Source: Lepidostoma basale
Taxonomy: Eukaryota; Arthropoda; Insecta; Trichoptera; Lepidostomatidae
Direction: 5' to 3'
DNA length: 64,000 nucleotides
NCBI GenBank assembly: GCA_022606425.2
Contig: JAHDVF020000183.1
Location: forward strand, 186,001-250,000
The first letter of the stretch is position 1. The number at the start of each line of letters is the position of its first letter. Of this stretch, positions 30,830 through 41,382 are shown one piece after another. The notes under the pieces were generated by a model that searched no databases, had not been told where the DNA came from, and worked only from the letters and a program-made list of their open reading frames with translations. The position numbers and the translations under genes were made by a program.

Positions 30830-31080
30830 GTTGAAAGCCACTGCCTTAGACCACAGTCAAACGTTCCCTCCGCATATAGAAACTTGTCATTAATTACCAC
30901 CAGCGCTGGAGATGGTGTGACGTCGCGCGGACAAACGGCCCGCCTTATCAGATTGCTCTCAATTAGCGCCGAGACCGCGGAGAGGCTCATCATTGGCTGG
31001 CTGATCCCAGGGTTCAAGGTCCGGGCCAGCCTCTCATCTCATTGCGGAATTGATCGTAATTTTAATCGCTTTAGGTATGC
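30830..31080. promoter_or_regulatory. CpG-rich patch, possible regulatory region
   Basis: It contains TGACGTCGCGCGG, a GATA site (CTTATCAG) and ATTGGCTGG (inverted CCAAT), with no repeat similarity. It resembles a promoter or enhancer more than the AT-rich background. No transcript start can be assigned. Confidence 0.3.
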
Positions 31081-31129
31081 CAAAAATAATCCGCAATTAG
31101 TGGCATCTCACAACTACCACTCTCACAGC

Positions 31130-31500
31130 AAAGTGTGGCCACAAATTAAAAAGAACACAACGATCCATGGAAAGGCAAATGCTTGGCTTGGGTCTCAGAG
31201 ACAATATAAGAAATGAAGCAATAAGACGCCCAACTAGAGTTGCCTACATCATGGATCATAGAGCTAAATTGTAGTGGAAGTGGATTGGACATATAGCAAG
31301 ATAGGGCAGTACCCGATGGACATCCAAAGGCCTTGGACAAAGAATAGGAGTATTGGGAGGCCACCTATTATAAAGGATGGACTGACGACATTGCCTGAAT
31401 AGCTGGAACAACCTGGAAGCAGAAGGGAAATAGTAGAGGCCTATTTCCATCAGTGAAGGCTGAAGAAGATGTAGAGAAATGTCATATTCGCAGACTTGGT
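31130..31500 (+). pseudogene. Decayed LINE-E C-terminal fragment
   Basis: Recognisable pieces are a VEVDWTYSKIGQ remnant, SIGRPPI (GRP box) and EIVEAYFHQ. It resembles the better copy at 32810-33095. Many stops are present. Confidence 0.65.
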
Positions 31501-31779
31501 GTATCAACATTTTCCCTTGTCATTGTTCTACGAATCCAACGCGATGACAGCGATTAACAATTGTTCTTCTTTGCCAATTGCCAACATACCTGCCATTGTC
31601 GATATGATATCACTGTTTTCTACGTTATTCTGCTTCTTTTTATAATAAAAAAATTGATAATTGATAGAACGCCATTTTTATGAATTACTCATCTCAAGGA
31701 CGCTGTAGAAAATGCTCCGTTTTACGAACTAGTTAAAAAATAAACATATTTTGTATGAGGGCTGCACTCAACGCAGTCG

Positions 31780-32335
31780 ATCAACCCATCTTATCAGGAA
31801 AGGATAATTTGAAAAGGTGCGTTTTGAGTCTCGATCTAAACTCTGACTGATTCTCAAAGCACTTAAGGTCTGCTGGAAGATTGTTCCAGGCTGAAGGGCC
31901 GGCTACCGCGAAGGCTTGGTCGCCAGAGTTTGTGCTAGGACAGCGTTTTGGCACAGTCAATCTACCGATCGCAGAAGTCTTAGCTGATCGCAATGTAGAC
32001 TGTAGGCATTCAGGTTCTCGTTGATTCAGAGTTCAGATATATAAGCTGGTACCATACCATGCAACGCCTTGAAGACCGTCCAGCAGAGCTTGTATTGTAT
32101 CCTTTCTGGACATTTCAGCCAGTGGAGCTCCTCAAGATGCTGTGTTATGTGACATTCGGCACACCTGTTATCAGTCTTGGTGCTGCGTTGAATGCAAACT
32201 GGAGTTTATTAGTTTGCTGTTCGGGGATGTTGGCGTAGACTCCATTGCAGTAATCTAGTCGTGATACAAAGAAGGAATTGATTAGTGTTTTAAAACTGTC
32301 AACGGGAATATTTCTTTTTATGGATCTTAATTAAT
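31780..32335 (-). pseudogene. L2/CR1-like LINE C-terminal fragment
   Basis: The minus strand reads SRLDYCNGVYANIPEQQTNK, LQFAFNAAPRLI and, nearer the end, GRLTVPKRCPSTNSGDQAFA, VAGPSAWNNLPADL and FRSRLKTHLFKL. These are hallmark motifs of the C-terminal region of CR1/L2-group reverse transcriptases. There are two or more frameshifts between the blocks. Confidence 0.82.
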
Positions 32336-32424
32336 TTATTTATTTACTTGAAATAGTACACATGTACACAACTCATGTTCTAATAGAAACAATTTAACAT
32401 TCAATTATAATAATAAGGTTACAA

Positions 32425-32805
32425 TATAAGGTTACATTTTGTTTACATATTTATTTAATTCTATTCTAAAATTTTTTATGCTCTGCACACTTTTCACATC
32501 TTCCGGTATATCTTCATAAATGTTAAATGCTTTATACACAAGAGAATTCTGAGATTTGTTTTTTTTTCTGAATGGGAGCCTTAGTTTATTTTTCTTTCTT
32601 GTTTCATATTGATGTTCATGTTGGTTACTTATTATCTTCCTTAAAACTTCTTGGGAGGTGTGCCCATTAACAATTTTGTGAAGTAGTAATAAAACGTTGT
32701 GTGTAATTATTTTTTTAAATTGCGTAATTTTTAGCTTTTTAAGCATCACTTTAATTCTGGCATATCCGCTTCTTCTCAAAATTATTCTCATTGCCTTATT
32801 CTGAC
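32425..32805 (-). pseudogene. CR1-like LINE C-terminal fragment, second family
   Basis: The open minus frame includes LVRRQNKAMRIILRRSGYAR, KKIITHNVLLLLHKIVNGHT, HQYETRKKNKLRLPFRKKNK and IEDIP-like IYEDIPEDVKSVQSI, ending NKYVNKM. It is the K..RI..-TR-LP..I layout of a non-LTR RT end. At 32805 it abuts a LINE-E piece in the other orientation. Confidence 0.7.
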
Positions 32806-32809
32806 GCCG

Positions 32810-33095
32810 CACCAGGGTTGCTGACGTCGTGGACCGAGTGCCAAAATTGAAATGGCAATGGGCTGGACACTTGACTAGACAGGGTGGCAACAGATGGGCT
32901 CCCAGGATACTCAGTTGGAGACCATGGGCAAATAGGCGAAGTGTCGGAAGGCCACCGATGAGATGGACCGATGATATTGTCAAAAGGGTTGGAAAATCTT
33001 GGATGCAAAGGGGGCAGGATTGAGACGAGTGGAGGAAATTGGAAGAGGCCTATATCCAGCAGTGGAGGGAAGAAGGCTGGTGGTCATCGGTGGTG
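32810..33095 (+). pseudogene. LINE-E C-terminal fragment
   Basis: VPKLKWQWAGHLTRQGGNRW, RRSVGRPPMRWTDDIVKR and KSWMQRGQD, then EEAYIQQW after a stop. This is the end of an RTE-like element related to LINE-D. Confidence 0.82.
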
Positions 33096-33250
33096 GTCTA
33101 GGGGATAGAACGCTTGGCTCCTGATCCAGGGGACTTGGGTTCAAGCCTGGACACGACCAGATTCCTTCTTTATAATAATGAGCTATTTTCTGCTCACATT
33201 GAAGATTGTAAAAATAAATTCTAATGTCATTGATTCAAATCTTTGATATT
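33095..33250 (+). mobile_element. SINE2, tRNA-derived, best copy
   Basis: Box A TGGTCTAGGGGATAGAACG and box B GGGTTCAAGCC form a tRNA-like head, followed by CGACCAGATTCCTTCTT and a body ending in ATTGATTCAAATC. The same unit is split at 15115-16425. It directly follows the LINE-E end. Confidence 0.85.
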
Positions 33251-33261
33251 AGTATTTTTAA

Positions 33262-33372
33262 AGGCTACGAAGAAGAAGAAGAAGAAGTCTGCACAAGACA
33301 GAGTGACATGGAAGCGACTGGAGGAGGCCTTTGTTCAGTAGTGGACGAGAATAGGCTGAGAAAAAAGAATAA
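33262..33372 (+). mobile_element. LINE-D 3' end
   Basis: A (GAA)n stretch is followed by the sequence for AQDRVTWKRLEEAFVQ and a decayed end (GGACGAGAATAGGCTGAG). Confidence 0.75.
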
Positions 33373-33429
33373 AATAAGAAAATTATGAAATTTCGGTACC
33401 CTATTCGAGATGGCCCACATCTGCTATCC

Positions 33430-33835
33430 GTAGTGTGTGGCGCCCATTAGATACGTTGTCCGCAATGGGTGTCTCTTGATTCGACTATGCGAAATGCCTC
33501 AATTATCAGTAGAGCAGGCGTTCCCGCGCCGACCGCTATCTGCGTCTAAATCTTTCGTCCGCTATTTGACAGTCGCCCGTTCGGGTAGGAGAACGCGCCG
33601 TTACCACACCGCGCCGACCGAGCACGCGGACACCCAAATTTCGAACGTATCGGACGTATTTTGTTTCGCGCGTGTTTTATTTTTCCGTTTACTAGTTCTG
33701 TGTTTTAAAAAAATCTCTGTGAATGGAACCGCTTTGTTCGAATTAAAAAAAAACGAATCGCATTTTGATTTCTTTTGTTTAATTTCGGCCGCTCGGATGG
33801 AAAATTCTGCATTGTGAACACCGTAAACACATTTT
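33430..33835 (+). promoter_or_regulatory. CpG-rich patch, possible promoter or 5' exon
   Basis: A repeat-free stretch with GCGCCGACC repeated twice (33526, 33609), many CpGs and a 126-codon open frame that includes basic residues but no recognised motif. It may be an alternative upstream exon of the gene at 45188, or an unrelated regulatory island. Confidence 0.3.
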
Positions 33836-33869
33836 TTGTGATTTTTTTGTATTATATTAGTCTGCAACA

Positions 33870-34615
33870 TTAGCGTCAATGGTGAAAATTTGGAGCAAGT
33901 AGATAAGTTCGTGTATTTAGGTAGTACGTTAACAAAATATGGGCGAGTGGAGAGGGATATTGAAAGAAGGGTTGGGGCAGGCAACAAAGTGAATTGTGCA
34001 CTTAAAGTTGTCATCACAAACAAAAACCTATCAAATCTAGAATGGAAGTGCACAATGGTGTTTTTCTACCGACCCTTATGTATGAAAGCGAAGCATGGAA
34101 CTAGCAAAAGAAGGATGAAAGTAGAATAAATGCAGTAGAAATGAAATCTCTTATATGATACTATGTGTATGATAGAGTGTCGAGTAAGTGAATGCGGTGC
34201 GAATGATGGTGTAATCAACAAAATAATGAAAGGATCATTAAGATGGTTTGGACATATGGAAAGAATGAATGAAGAAAGAATGGTTAAATAGGTGTATGTT
34301 AATGACGTAAATGGAACCAGAAATAGAGGAAGACCGAGGAAAACGTGATACGATCAAATAAATCAAATATTGAATGTCGGGCATGTGAGGAGTCAGAGAA
34401 ATCGACGCGCGTGCATGAAACGATGTATGAATGTTGAGGAATCTGTTCTCAGTAGATGTCTTAAACTATAATAATTGTTTGTATTGTCTTTTGAGAAAAT
34501 AAACTGATTTGATTGATTGATTGATTGATTGAAGCGAGAGAAATATGTCAGGAAAGAAAAGTGTGGCAGTCCATTCTGGAGGGATACGGCGTGATCGTTA
34601 GTTAGTTAGTTTTTA
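33870..34615 (+). pseudogene. RTE-A fragment interrupted by a LINE-I end
   Basis: It runs from NISVNGENLEQVDKFVYLGS to the TTAG tail at 34600-34613, with stops and frameshifts. At 34440 the coding text for NVEEAREI is cut by a LINE-I 3' end and resumes at 34534. A short deletion precedes the tail. Confidence 0.85.
34440..34533 (+). mobile_element. LINE-I 3' end nested in RTE-A
   Basis: CTGTTCTCAGTAGATGTCTT begins a 94-base 3'UTR piece ending in GATTGATTGATTGATTGA. The flanks suggest only a 3-base GAA duplication. Confidence 0.82.
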
Positions 34616-34674
34616 GTAAAAATTTCTATAAACTGAGTAATTATGACGTGTTAATGACAAGATTGTTTTTGTAG

Positions 34675-34840
34675 GTATGGTCCTAAAACGGTCATAAAAC
34701 GGTCTCCTGTCATTGTTGGGGAAAGTTTGGCCGACTTTTTGTCGTTTCCATGGGTGCCGGGTGTTATAATTATATTAGCACCACGCGTTGAGGCATCTAC
34801 TTTGCCTCCAGATGTGTCTTATGATAATAAGTTTTCTTAA
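34675..34840 (+). CDS. Possible terminal coding exon, unidentified
   Basis: A polypyrimidine stretch GATTGTTTTTGTAG ends at 34674, a good splice acceptor. After one base the frame reads YGPKTVIKRSPVIVGESLAD, then FLSFPWVPGVIIILAPRVEA and ends DNKFS with TAA at 34838-34840. The text is hydrophobic and protein-like and matches no repeat here. It would be a last exon of 54 residues, joined from an upstream exon ending after two codon bases. An RTE-A copy begins 15 bases downstream. The product is not recognised. Confidence 0.35.
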
Positions 34841-34854
34841 TTCGAGGATATTAA

Positions 34855-35002
34855 GAAGTCGGGGAAATCGACGTGTGTGCATGATACGGTGTTAGAATGT
34901 TAAGGATTCGAGAGAAGTATGTAAGGAAACACAGTATGGCGGATCATCCTCTATGCTTATGCCTCCGGGGAAACGACGTGATGGTTAGTTAGTTAGTTAG
35001 AT
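34855..35002 (+). mobile_element. RTE-A 3' end, TTAG tail
   Basis: AAGTCGGGGAAATCGACGTG to ACGTGATGGTTAGTTAGTTAG. Confidence 0.82.
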
Positions 35003-35094
35003 TAAAAACTTTTGTATATTAAAAAAAAACAAATTTTTATATATTTAATTTTTACACCACTTTATTTTGTTCATCAAACTGTCAACGAAAACTT

Positions 35095-35385
35095 CATGCG
35101 GTAGAAATGAGATCTCTTAGACGAATGTACGGTAAATCTGTATATGATAATGTCAAATGAACAATCGACTTGCGTGTATGACTCTTAGTACGAATGTTAA
35201 GGAAGCTAGAGAGGTGTGTCAGAACAGAGTAGTGATCCGCTTACCTCTGAAAAAAACGGCTGTAAGAAATTTTGATTAAATTTGTTTTAAATGCAATTAA
35301 GCTCGGAGGTATGTCAGGACAGAGAAGTATGGCGGTCCATCCTCTCTGCCTACCTCTCCAAAGAAACGGCGTGATGGTTAATTAG
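35095..35385 (+). pseudogene. Scrambled RTE scraps
   Basis: Pieces of the RSLRRM region (35100-35150), the VCQNRVV region (35160-35240) and the final VWRSILSAY region with GTGATGGTTAATTAG (35300-35385) follow each other with gaps. Confidence 0.7.
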
Positions 35386-35404
35386 TTCGTTTCTAGAATA
35401 TACA

Positions 35405-35505
35405 AGTCCTTTATTGTTACTTCATTGTTCCTTCATTGTTCCTATATTGTTCCTTCATTGTTCCTTCATTGTTTCTTCATTTTTCCTTCATTGTTCCTTT
35501 AATAT
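35405..35505. repeat. TTCATTGTTCC minisatellite
   Basis: About eight imperfect 11-base units. It starts right after the RTE tail. Confidence 0.92.
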
Positions 35506-35584
35506 TTCTATTGATTACTGTGCAACTATTCGTCTATATAATCCCTACATAATAGTTTCTCCCTGCATTTCCACTTCATAATCA

Positions 35585-35975
35585 TCGTCTTCTTCTTTCA
35601 TCATGACAGGTCCTGAAGTTGGTTTTTCCTTCGGGGCAATCATCCATCGTTAGCGAGCGAATTAGTTCCTCCACACTTCTAAGCCTTTCACTAATGTTTT
35701 AAAGCCGTGAATATGGTTTTCTGCCAATTCTACAACACCAACCCTCAGTCCAAATTGCTACATTTTTTACCTTTGCAATTTGCAACAGTTGTCTAGCAGC
35801 GTATTTCTGATCAGTGTCCAAATCTATCCAGGATATTCTATGCATTCTTCTTGCCTCTGTCCACTTCTCAAGTGTTACATTTGAAAATTCATTAATTTCT
35901 TTATCATCTCATGTTATTAAAACAATTTTATCACCAGTAATATTCCACCGAAGGCTGGGAGTATGAAAATAGATA
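35585..35975 (-). pseudogene. Broken coding sequence, unidentified
   Basis: The minus strand reads NITGDKIVLI, stop, then DKEINEFSNVTLEKWTEARR, MHRISWIDLDTDQKYAARQL and LQIAKVKNVAIWTEGW, with another stop before SERLRSVEELIRSLTMDDC. The frame is conserved across both stops, so this was a real protein of more than 120 residues. I do not recognise the family. It may be an old transposon ORF or a decayed host gene. Confidence 0.45.
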
Positions 35976-36049
35976 TAAGCATTTTTTATTGTATATTATT
36001 TTTGTATGTACCATATAACTTGTCTTGAAACCTTCAATATCTCTCTGGA

Positions 36050-36830
36050 CCCCCCTCTAATGGATATCTAGTTTTGGTCTTCCTTCTCCTCACTCGAAAG
36101 TTAGCGGGGTTCATCTATTGCTAGTGTCTCTAGACCAACATGCATGGAGTCTCCGGCATCTCTCATCTTCCCTCTGCATAGTCGGTGTCCATATTATTGA
36201 AATATTTTATTGACATCCCCAAACTATCGTGCTTGGGGTTTCTTGGCGTATCTTCTGCCGTCATCTCATCTCCACTTTTGCACTAGCGAGATGCATCTAT
36301 TAGTGTTCTTAAAAGTATCTTACAGATATCTAAAAACCACCATACATAAGGTATCTCAATGTTCCTTCTGTCATCTCTCATCTCCACTTCTGCACTAGCG
36401 AGATCCATCTATTACTGGTGTTCTTGAAAATATCTGGTGGATAATTTCAGACCTACATAGGGATTTATCAGCGTCTGTACTACCGTATCTTATTCCCACT
36501 CCTGGATCGGCGGGGTCCATCGTCTTCTTATTCCTCAGCCTATTCCCTTCCACTCCTGGACAAAGGCATCCTCCATTCGCTTCCATGTCACTCTGTCTTC
36601 TGCGACTGCATCCAGGTTATTCCGTGTTTGTTACATGTCTGTTCAGATCATCCTTCCACCGTAGTTGATGTCGCCCTGCACTTCTCCATCTATTACAGTG
36701 TTCTTAAAAATATCTTCTAGATATCCCCAAACTACTAATGTTCTTGAAAATATCTGACATTTGTCCCCAGATCAACGTGTTTGGGTTTTCCGACGTCTGT
36801 TCTGCCGTCTCTCACCTCCCCTTTTGTACT
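36050..36830. repeat. Irregular repeat mosaic with LINE-D inserts
   Basis: Blocks such as GTTCTTGAAAATATCTG, CACTAGCGAGATCCATCTAT and GATCAACGTGTTTGGG recur three or more times with variable spacing. A LINE-D 3' end (36521-36690, minus; GGAATAGGCTGAGGAA-type end) is inserted. No coding function is suggested. Confidence 0.6.
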
Positions 36831-37150
36831 TCTTCTTCTTCCTCAGCCTATTCCCGTCCACTCCCGGACAAAGGCCTCCTCCATTCGCTCCCATGTCACT
36901 CTGTCTTGTGCAGACTGCCTCCAGGTTATTCCGACGTGTCTGTTCAGATCATCCTTCCACCGTAGTTGCGGTCGCCCTGCACTTCTCTTTGCCGTCCATC
37001 TGAGCTTCTGGCTACGTGACCTGCCCATTGTCATTTTAGAGTCGCCACCCGGTAGATGATGTCAGTGACCGTTGTTTTTTCTCTCACTGTATCGTTTCTG
37101 ACTCTTTCTCTTAGGCTTATTCCTAACTTGGCTCTTTCCATGGCTCTTGG
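36826..37150 (-). pseudogene. LINE-D C-terminal fragment
   Basis: GISLRERVRNDTVREKTTV, IYRVATLK, RSAGRPQLRWKDDLNRHVGI and RMEEAFVREWTGIG on the minus strand, then a (GAA)n tail at 36826-36840. About 25 codons around KWQWAGHVARS are shortened. Confidence 0.83.
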
Positions 37151-37245
37151 AGCCGACACCGTCTCCCGATGATCTCTTCTTTCTCCTCCTCCTCCTGTCT
37201 GCGGTATCGTCTCTGCGCTGTGCTTCAAAGTCCTGTATGCTTTTC

Positions 37246-37885
37246 TTCTTCTTCTTCAAGTGCCCTGTCGGGTCTCCCTAACGTTGGCGATGACCTCGGC
37301 GAACCTGTCCCTGTCCTGCGCCGCTCGGAACAGCTCTTCCACACTTCGGATGCCGGTCCACTCCCTCACGTTTCGCAGTCAGGACATTTATCTCCTTCTG
37401 GGCCTTTGGCGTCCCTCAATTTTCCCCTCCAATATCAGTTGGAGAAGGTGGTACTTTGCCCCAAGCAATATATGACCCAGATGTGAGATCTTTCGAACCT
37501 TGATAGTTGAGAACAATTCCCTGTCAACTCTAACTCGCCTCAGGACTTCGGTATTGGTAACCATGTCTGTCCAGGGAACTCTGAGCATTCGGCGATGGAA
37601 CCACATTTCAAATGCTTCCAGTCTGTTCATTGAGTTCACTTTCAAGGTCCAAGTTTCACACCCGTACAATAAAACAGACCACACATAGCATTTGATCATT
37701 CTCTGGCGGAGTTTCAAGTTTACGTTATCATTGCAGAAGAGTGATTTCATTTTATTAAACGTAGCTCTTGCTGCTTCAATTCTGCATTTTATCTCTACAT
37801 CTGGGTCAAGAGATTGCGTTAGTATGCTTTTATCTACTGTTATTCTCCACCTAGGTCGGTCTTCTGGACTCTCTATAAACATTAG
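37246..37885 (-). pseudogene. LINE-F C-terminal region, AAG tail
   Basis: The minus frame reads IKCRIEAARATFNKMKSLF, RMIKCYVWSVLLYGCETWTL, RLEAFEMWFHRRMLRVPWTD and LRRVRVDRELFSTIKVRKIS, ending in REWTGIRSVEELFRAAQDRD and FAEVIANVG. The tail is AAGAAGAAGAAG at 37246-37258. It is another RTE-like family, the longest of four copies here. The catalytic core is missing. Confidence 0.87.
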
Positions 37886-38406
37886 CTAAAGAGAAGTTAC
37901 TTTAAGATTAATTCTCTGACTTGGTGGTGCTAGACATATTTTTCCCAACGTCAATAGATTTCATTCTCTATTCTCCATTCTCTCTGCCTACCCCTGCAGA
38001 TAAAAGACTGATGGTTTGTTTGTTTATTTTGTTTTCGATAGATTTTATCACTACTTTAGCGTTACTTATCATGGGATTACCCCAGTCCACCCTGATTGTA
38101 GAAAAAGTGACTTAAGCAGTTTTGAGCCACGGCACCAAATTACAAATTGTGTGTTTTCATAATTGTTTGGCTCCCTCTTTTATCTTATCGGCGCGTCACA
38201 AGTTTATTTAAATAATTTATTTTTGACACACGTATCTAACCTCTGCATGAATGTGTTCTTTGTATCGCTGGAGCAAATTTTCTCGTCTAATACATTTTTG
38301 GACTTTTCAATATTTTTATTTTTATTTTGATAAGGCAGGCGAGAATTTTACCTTAATATTCTTTCATTTTTTTATTATTGTTGTTTACCCTATAATACCT
38401 GCAATA

Positions 38407-38650
38407 ATCGCACCGTGAGTGTAAAACCGAATTAAGTGCAAATATTGATTTTGGAGATATGGGAGTTTAAAGGTTTCATATTGCTTGGAATTTTTTTTTT
38501 TTAAATAAACCAATGATTTTCGGTTTATTAACCGAAAATTATTGGTTTATTAAAAAAAAACAGTTTTTCCAAGCAATATGAAACCTTTAAACTCCCAAAT
38601 CTACAAAATGTATATTTGCACTTAATTCGGTTTTACACTCACGGTGCGAT
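38407..38650. mobile_element. Foldback MITE (244 bp)
   Basis: Arms of ~110 bases start ATCGCACCGTGAGTGTAAAA and end with its complement; the centre is TTTATTAACCGAAAATTATT-like. A solo arm lies at 1523-1594. No coding capacity. Confidence 0.88.
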
Positions 38651-38880
38651 GTTAACGATGTAAAAGGAACCAGAAATAGAGAAAGACCGAGCAAAACGTG
38701 GCACGATCAAATAAATCAAATATTGAATGTCGGCCATGTGAGGAGTCAGAGAAATCTACGCGCGTGCATGACACGATGTATGAATGTTGAGGAAATATGT
38801 CAGGATAGAAAAGTGTGGCAGTCCATTCTTTCTGTCAACCCCTTCGGGGAGACGGCGTGATGGTTAGTTAGTTACTTAGT
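38650..38880 (+). pseudogene. RTE-A 3' fragment, TTAG tail
   Basis: It starts at TGTTAACGATGTAAAAGGA, immediately at the MITE end, and runs to GGCGTGATGGTTAGTTAGTT. A minus-strand RTE scrap (38885-38985) follows. Confidence 0.85.
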
Positions 38881-39164
38881 TATTTTTCATCCTTCTTATG
38901 CCAGCTCAAAGCTTCACTACCATATATAAGAATTGGCACTAGAGCTCAATTACGTACTGCCATCTTTGTTTCAGTGGATATTTTATAGACTTTAATTTAT
39001 TTTTAAAATTACTATTAATTTAACTGATAAATTAAATTTATTTCAGATAAACACATGGGTATATGTGAATTTATATATTATCATAAATTTATCTCTTAAA
39101 TATTCGTCATTATCGTAGCGTGATGCTAAGTTAGTTGACATAATCACGAATAAAATTGTTAACC

Positions 39165-39325
39165 AACTATTTAACCATCACGCCGTCTCCCCAAATGAGT
39201 ATGCAGAAATAATGGACCGCCAAACTGTTCTTTCCTGACATACATCTATTGATTCCTTAACATTCATACGTTGTGTCTTGCAAGCACGTCGATTTCTCCG
39301 ACTCCTACGTAACCGACATTCAATC
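39165..39325 (-). pseudogene. RTE-A 3' end
   Basis: AACCATCACGCCGTCTCCCC at 39174 starts the reverse complement of the tail. The copy continues to the VGYVRSRRN region at 39325, where LINE-F begins. Confidence 0.8.
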
Positions 39326-39327
39326 TT

Positions 39328-39800
39328 CTTCTTTCGGTGCCGTGTCAGGTCCCCCCAACGTTGGCGATCACTGCAGCAGAGGCATCTCTTTCCTGCGCCA
39401 CTTGGAACAGGTTCTGAACTCTTCTTATTCCTGTCCACTATTTGATGTTCCGCAGCCAGGACAGCTGTCTTCTACCAACTCCCCGACGTCCCTCCACTTT
39501 ACCCATTAATATCAGTCGAAGGAGGTGGTACTTCTCTCTCTCCTTAGCACATGACCCAAATATGAGATTTTTCTAATTTTCACACTCGACAACAGCGCTC
39601 TATTGGCTCTGGCTCTCTGCAGTACGTCTGAATTACTGACCCTATCGGTCCACGGTATACGGAGCATTCTGCGGTATATCCACATCTCGAACGCTTCCAA
39701 CCGGTTCATTACATTCACTAACAGAGTCCAGGTTTCGCCGCCATACAGTAGAACAGACCATATATGGTATAACATTTAATCATTATTTTTCGGAGTTTCA
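39328..39800 (-). pseudogene. LINE-F C-terminal region
   Basis: Minus strand: MLYHIWSVLLYGGETWTLLV, RLEAFEMWIYRRMLRIPWTD, ALLSSVKIRKISYLGHVLRR, then decayed sequence to an AAGAAGATTG tail. It is a divergent sister of 37246-37885. Confidence 0.82.
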
Positions 39801-40118
39801 AGTTAAGATTATTATTCTAATTATTATTATTATTATTCTAAGAGATGTAATTTCTACTGCATTTATTTTGCTTTCATCCTTCTTTTACCAGTTCCATTCT
39901 TCGCTCGTGTACTAAATAGTTAAAGTCGAAAAAATCAACGTGGTAACATCGGACCTGTACGAATGTCTGAAGCGTATTTGGATTGATGGGTTTGGCAGGT
40001 GATTCTCTTTGTCTTTTACCCTGGAGACATAGCTTAAAGGTTAATGGGTTGGATCAATTGAAGAGCGTGCATGCCACGCTGTATAAATGAGAAAGATACA
40101 TAAAAGGTTAGTCTAAGG

Positions 40119-40490
40119 CAGAGGTTCCCAAACTTTTTTGTCCCGTAGACCCCTTGCCGATTCTTTTATTTTGTGTAGACCCCCTGCTTCCCTTAAATTG
40201 ATTTTTTTCAAGCCAAAAAAAATCGGAGTTTTTTGTCGATCATCGAAATCATTGCCGAATGAGGAAAAAAATGGTCGTCGAAGATTTCGATCGTCCAATT
40301 TTCCCAAATGAGCCTAAATATTAAAAAAAGGTCGCCAACGATTTCAATATTCAGCTTCAATTTAGTTAAACCATCTCGTGGGATCCCATTTGCATCAAAT
40401 GGACCCCTATTTTTTTTACAATTGTCGTAGACCCCTTGTAAGTTGTCGTAGATCCCTGGGGGTCTATATATACCACTTTGGGAATCACTG
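40119..40490. mobile_element. hAT MITE with perfect 8-bp duplication
   Basis: CAGAGGTTCCCAAAC and TTTGGGAATCACTG termini are flanked by GTCTAAGG at 40111-40118 and 40491-40498. The length is 372 bp. The interior repeats GTAGACCCC on one side and GTCGTAGACCCCTTG on the other. Confidence 0.93.
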
Positions 40491-40599
40491 GTCTAAGGGT
40501 TAGTCTTTTTTAACTTTCCCTAAGAGGTAATCTAATCTGTTTAAGAGGTAATCGAATTGATTTCACCTATACATTATTATAAACTTAAACCGATTAAAA

Positions 40600-40800
40600 A
40601 ATAACTTAAAACCATCACGCCGTCTCCCTGGAGGGGTCGGTAGGAATAATGGACCGTCACATTGTTCTGTCTTGATGTACTTCTCTTGCTTCGAAGCGAT
40701 GATTTGATTGTGCCACGTTTTCCTTGGCCATCCTTTATTTCTAGTGCCGTTCATAAATTATTTCCATGTGTCCAAACCATCTTAACGACCCTTTATTATT
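40600..40800 (-). pseudogene. RTE fragment, internally deleted
   Basis: AACCATCACGCCGTCTCCC at the low end; minus strand reads ARCGxRNKGWPRKTWHNQI-type text. The NRRACMTRCM block is absent. Confidence 0.75.
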
Positions 40801-40809
40801 ATTTTGTAA

Positions 40810-40977
40810 ATGAACCGTCCAGGGACCCTAAAAGATTTGAAGACCAACATCCAGGAAAAAATTGGCAAGATAACGCCTGATATGCTGGCAAGAGTCATGA
40901 CAAACGCCAGAAATCGGTTTACTCAGTGTATGGAGAATGGGGGACGTCACCTACCTGATTTGTTCTTCATAAACTAA
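40810..40977 (+). pseudogene. Tc1/mariner-group transposase, C-terminal end
   Basis: The frame from 40810 reads MNRPGTLKDLKTNIQEKIGK, ITPDMLARVMTNARNRFTQC and ENGGRHLPDLFFIN, then TAA. The RP-x-T-LK...I and N...R...C...G-x-HLPD pattern ends Tc1-like DDE transposases that act through TA duplication. Only the last 55 codons remain. The matching N-terminal type may be the copy at 61249. Confidence 0.7.
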
Positions 40978-41382
40978 GTAAAAAAAAGCCTTTAGGTATG
41001 CCTACATTAAAAAAAAAAAACAAATTAAAATTTTCGGATTCATACAATGGGTTTTATTGAGTTTTGAAAAAAATTAAGTTTTACTGCCGCACCCTTGAAT
41101 ATCTGTTCGAAAAGTAGGCCTTAACGGCAAACGCACGCTCCTCACTGTTCCAACGCATGATGCCGACTTATTTATGTCGGGACATTATAGTTCCGTCTAT
41201 CGAACGAGACCACTAGCGCTCCCCTACGACATCAAACTACTGAATGGCGCGCATTTAAAAAAGGAAGTTATGCTGCCGCACTCTGTATAATATGCTATAT
41301 ATTTTGGTCCGTTTGGTTGGCGTCCCCTTTCTGTTTTTTTTTCATTTATTTGTTCATTTTTGAGCTGCGAAGGTCTGGAAAC

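Noticed and set aside
33437..33817. 126-codon frame as a real protein
   Set aside because: No motif or repeat support; treated as possible promoter/exon sequence instead.
41079..41287. A second MITE with ends CTGCCGCAC
   Set aside because: The two CTGCCGCAC-containing segments are in direct, not inverted, orientation, and no target duplication is visible.
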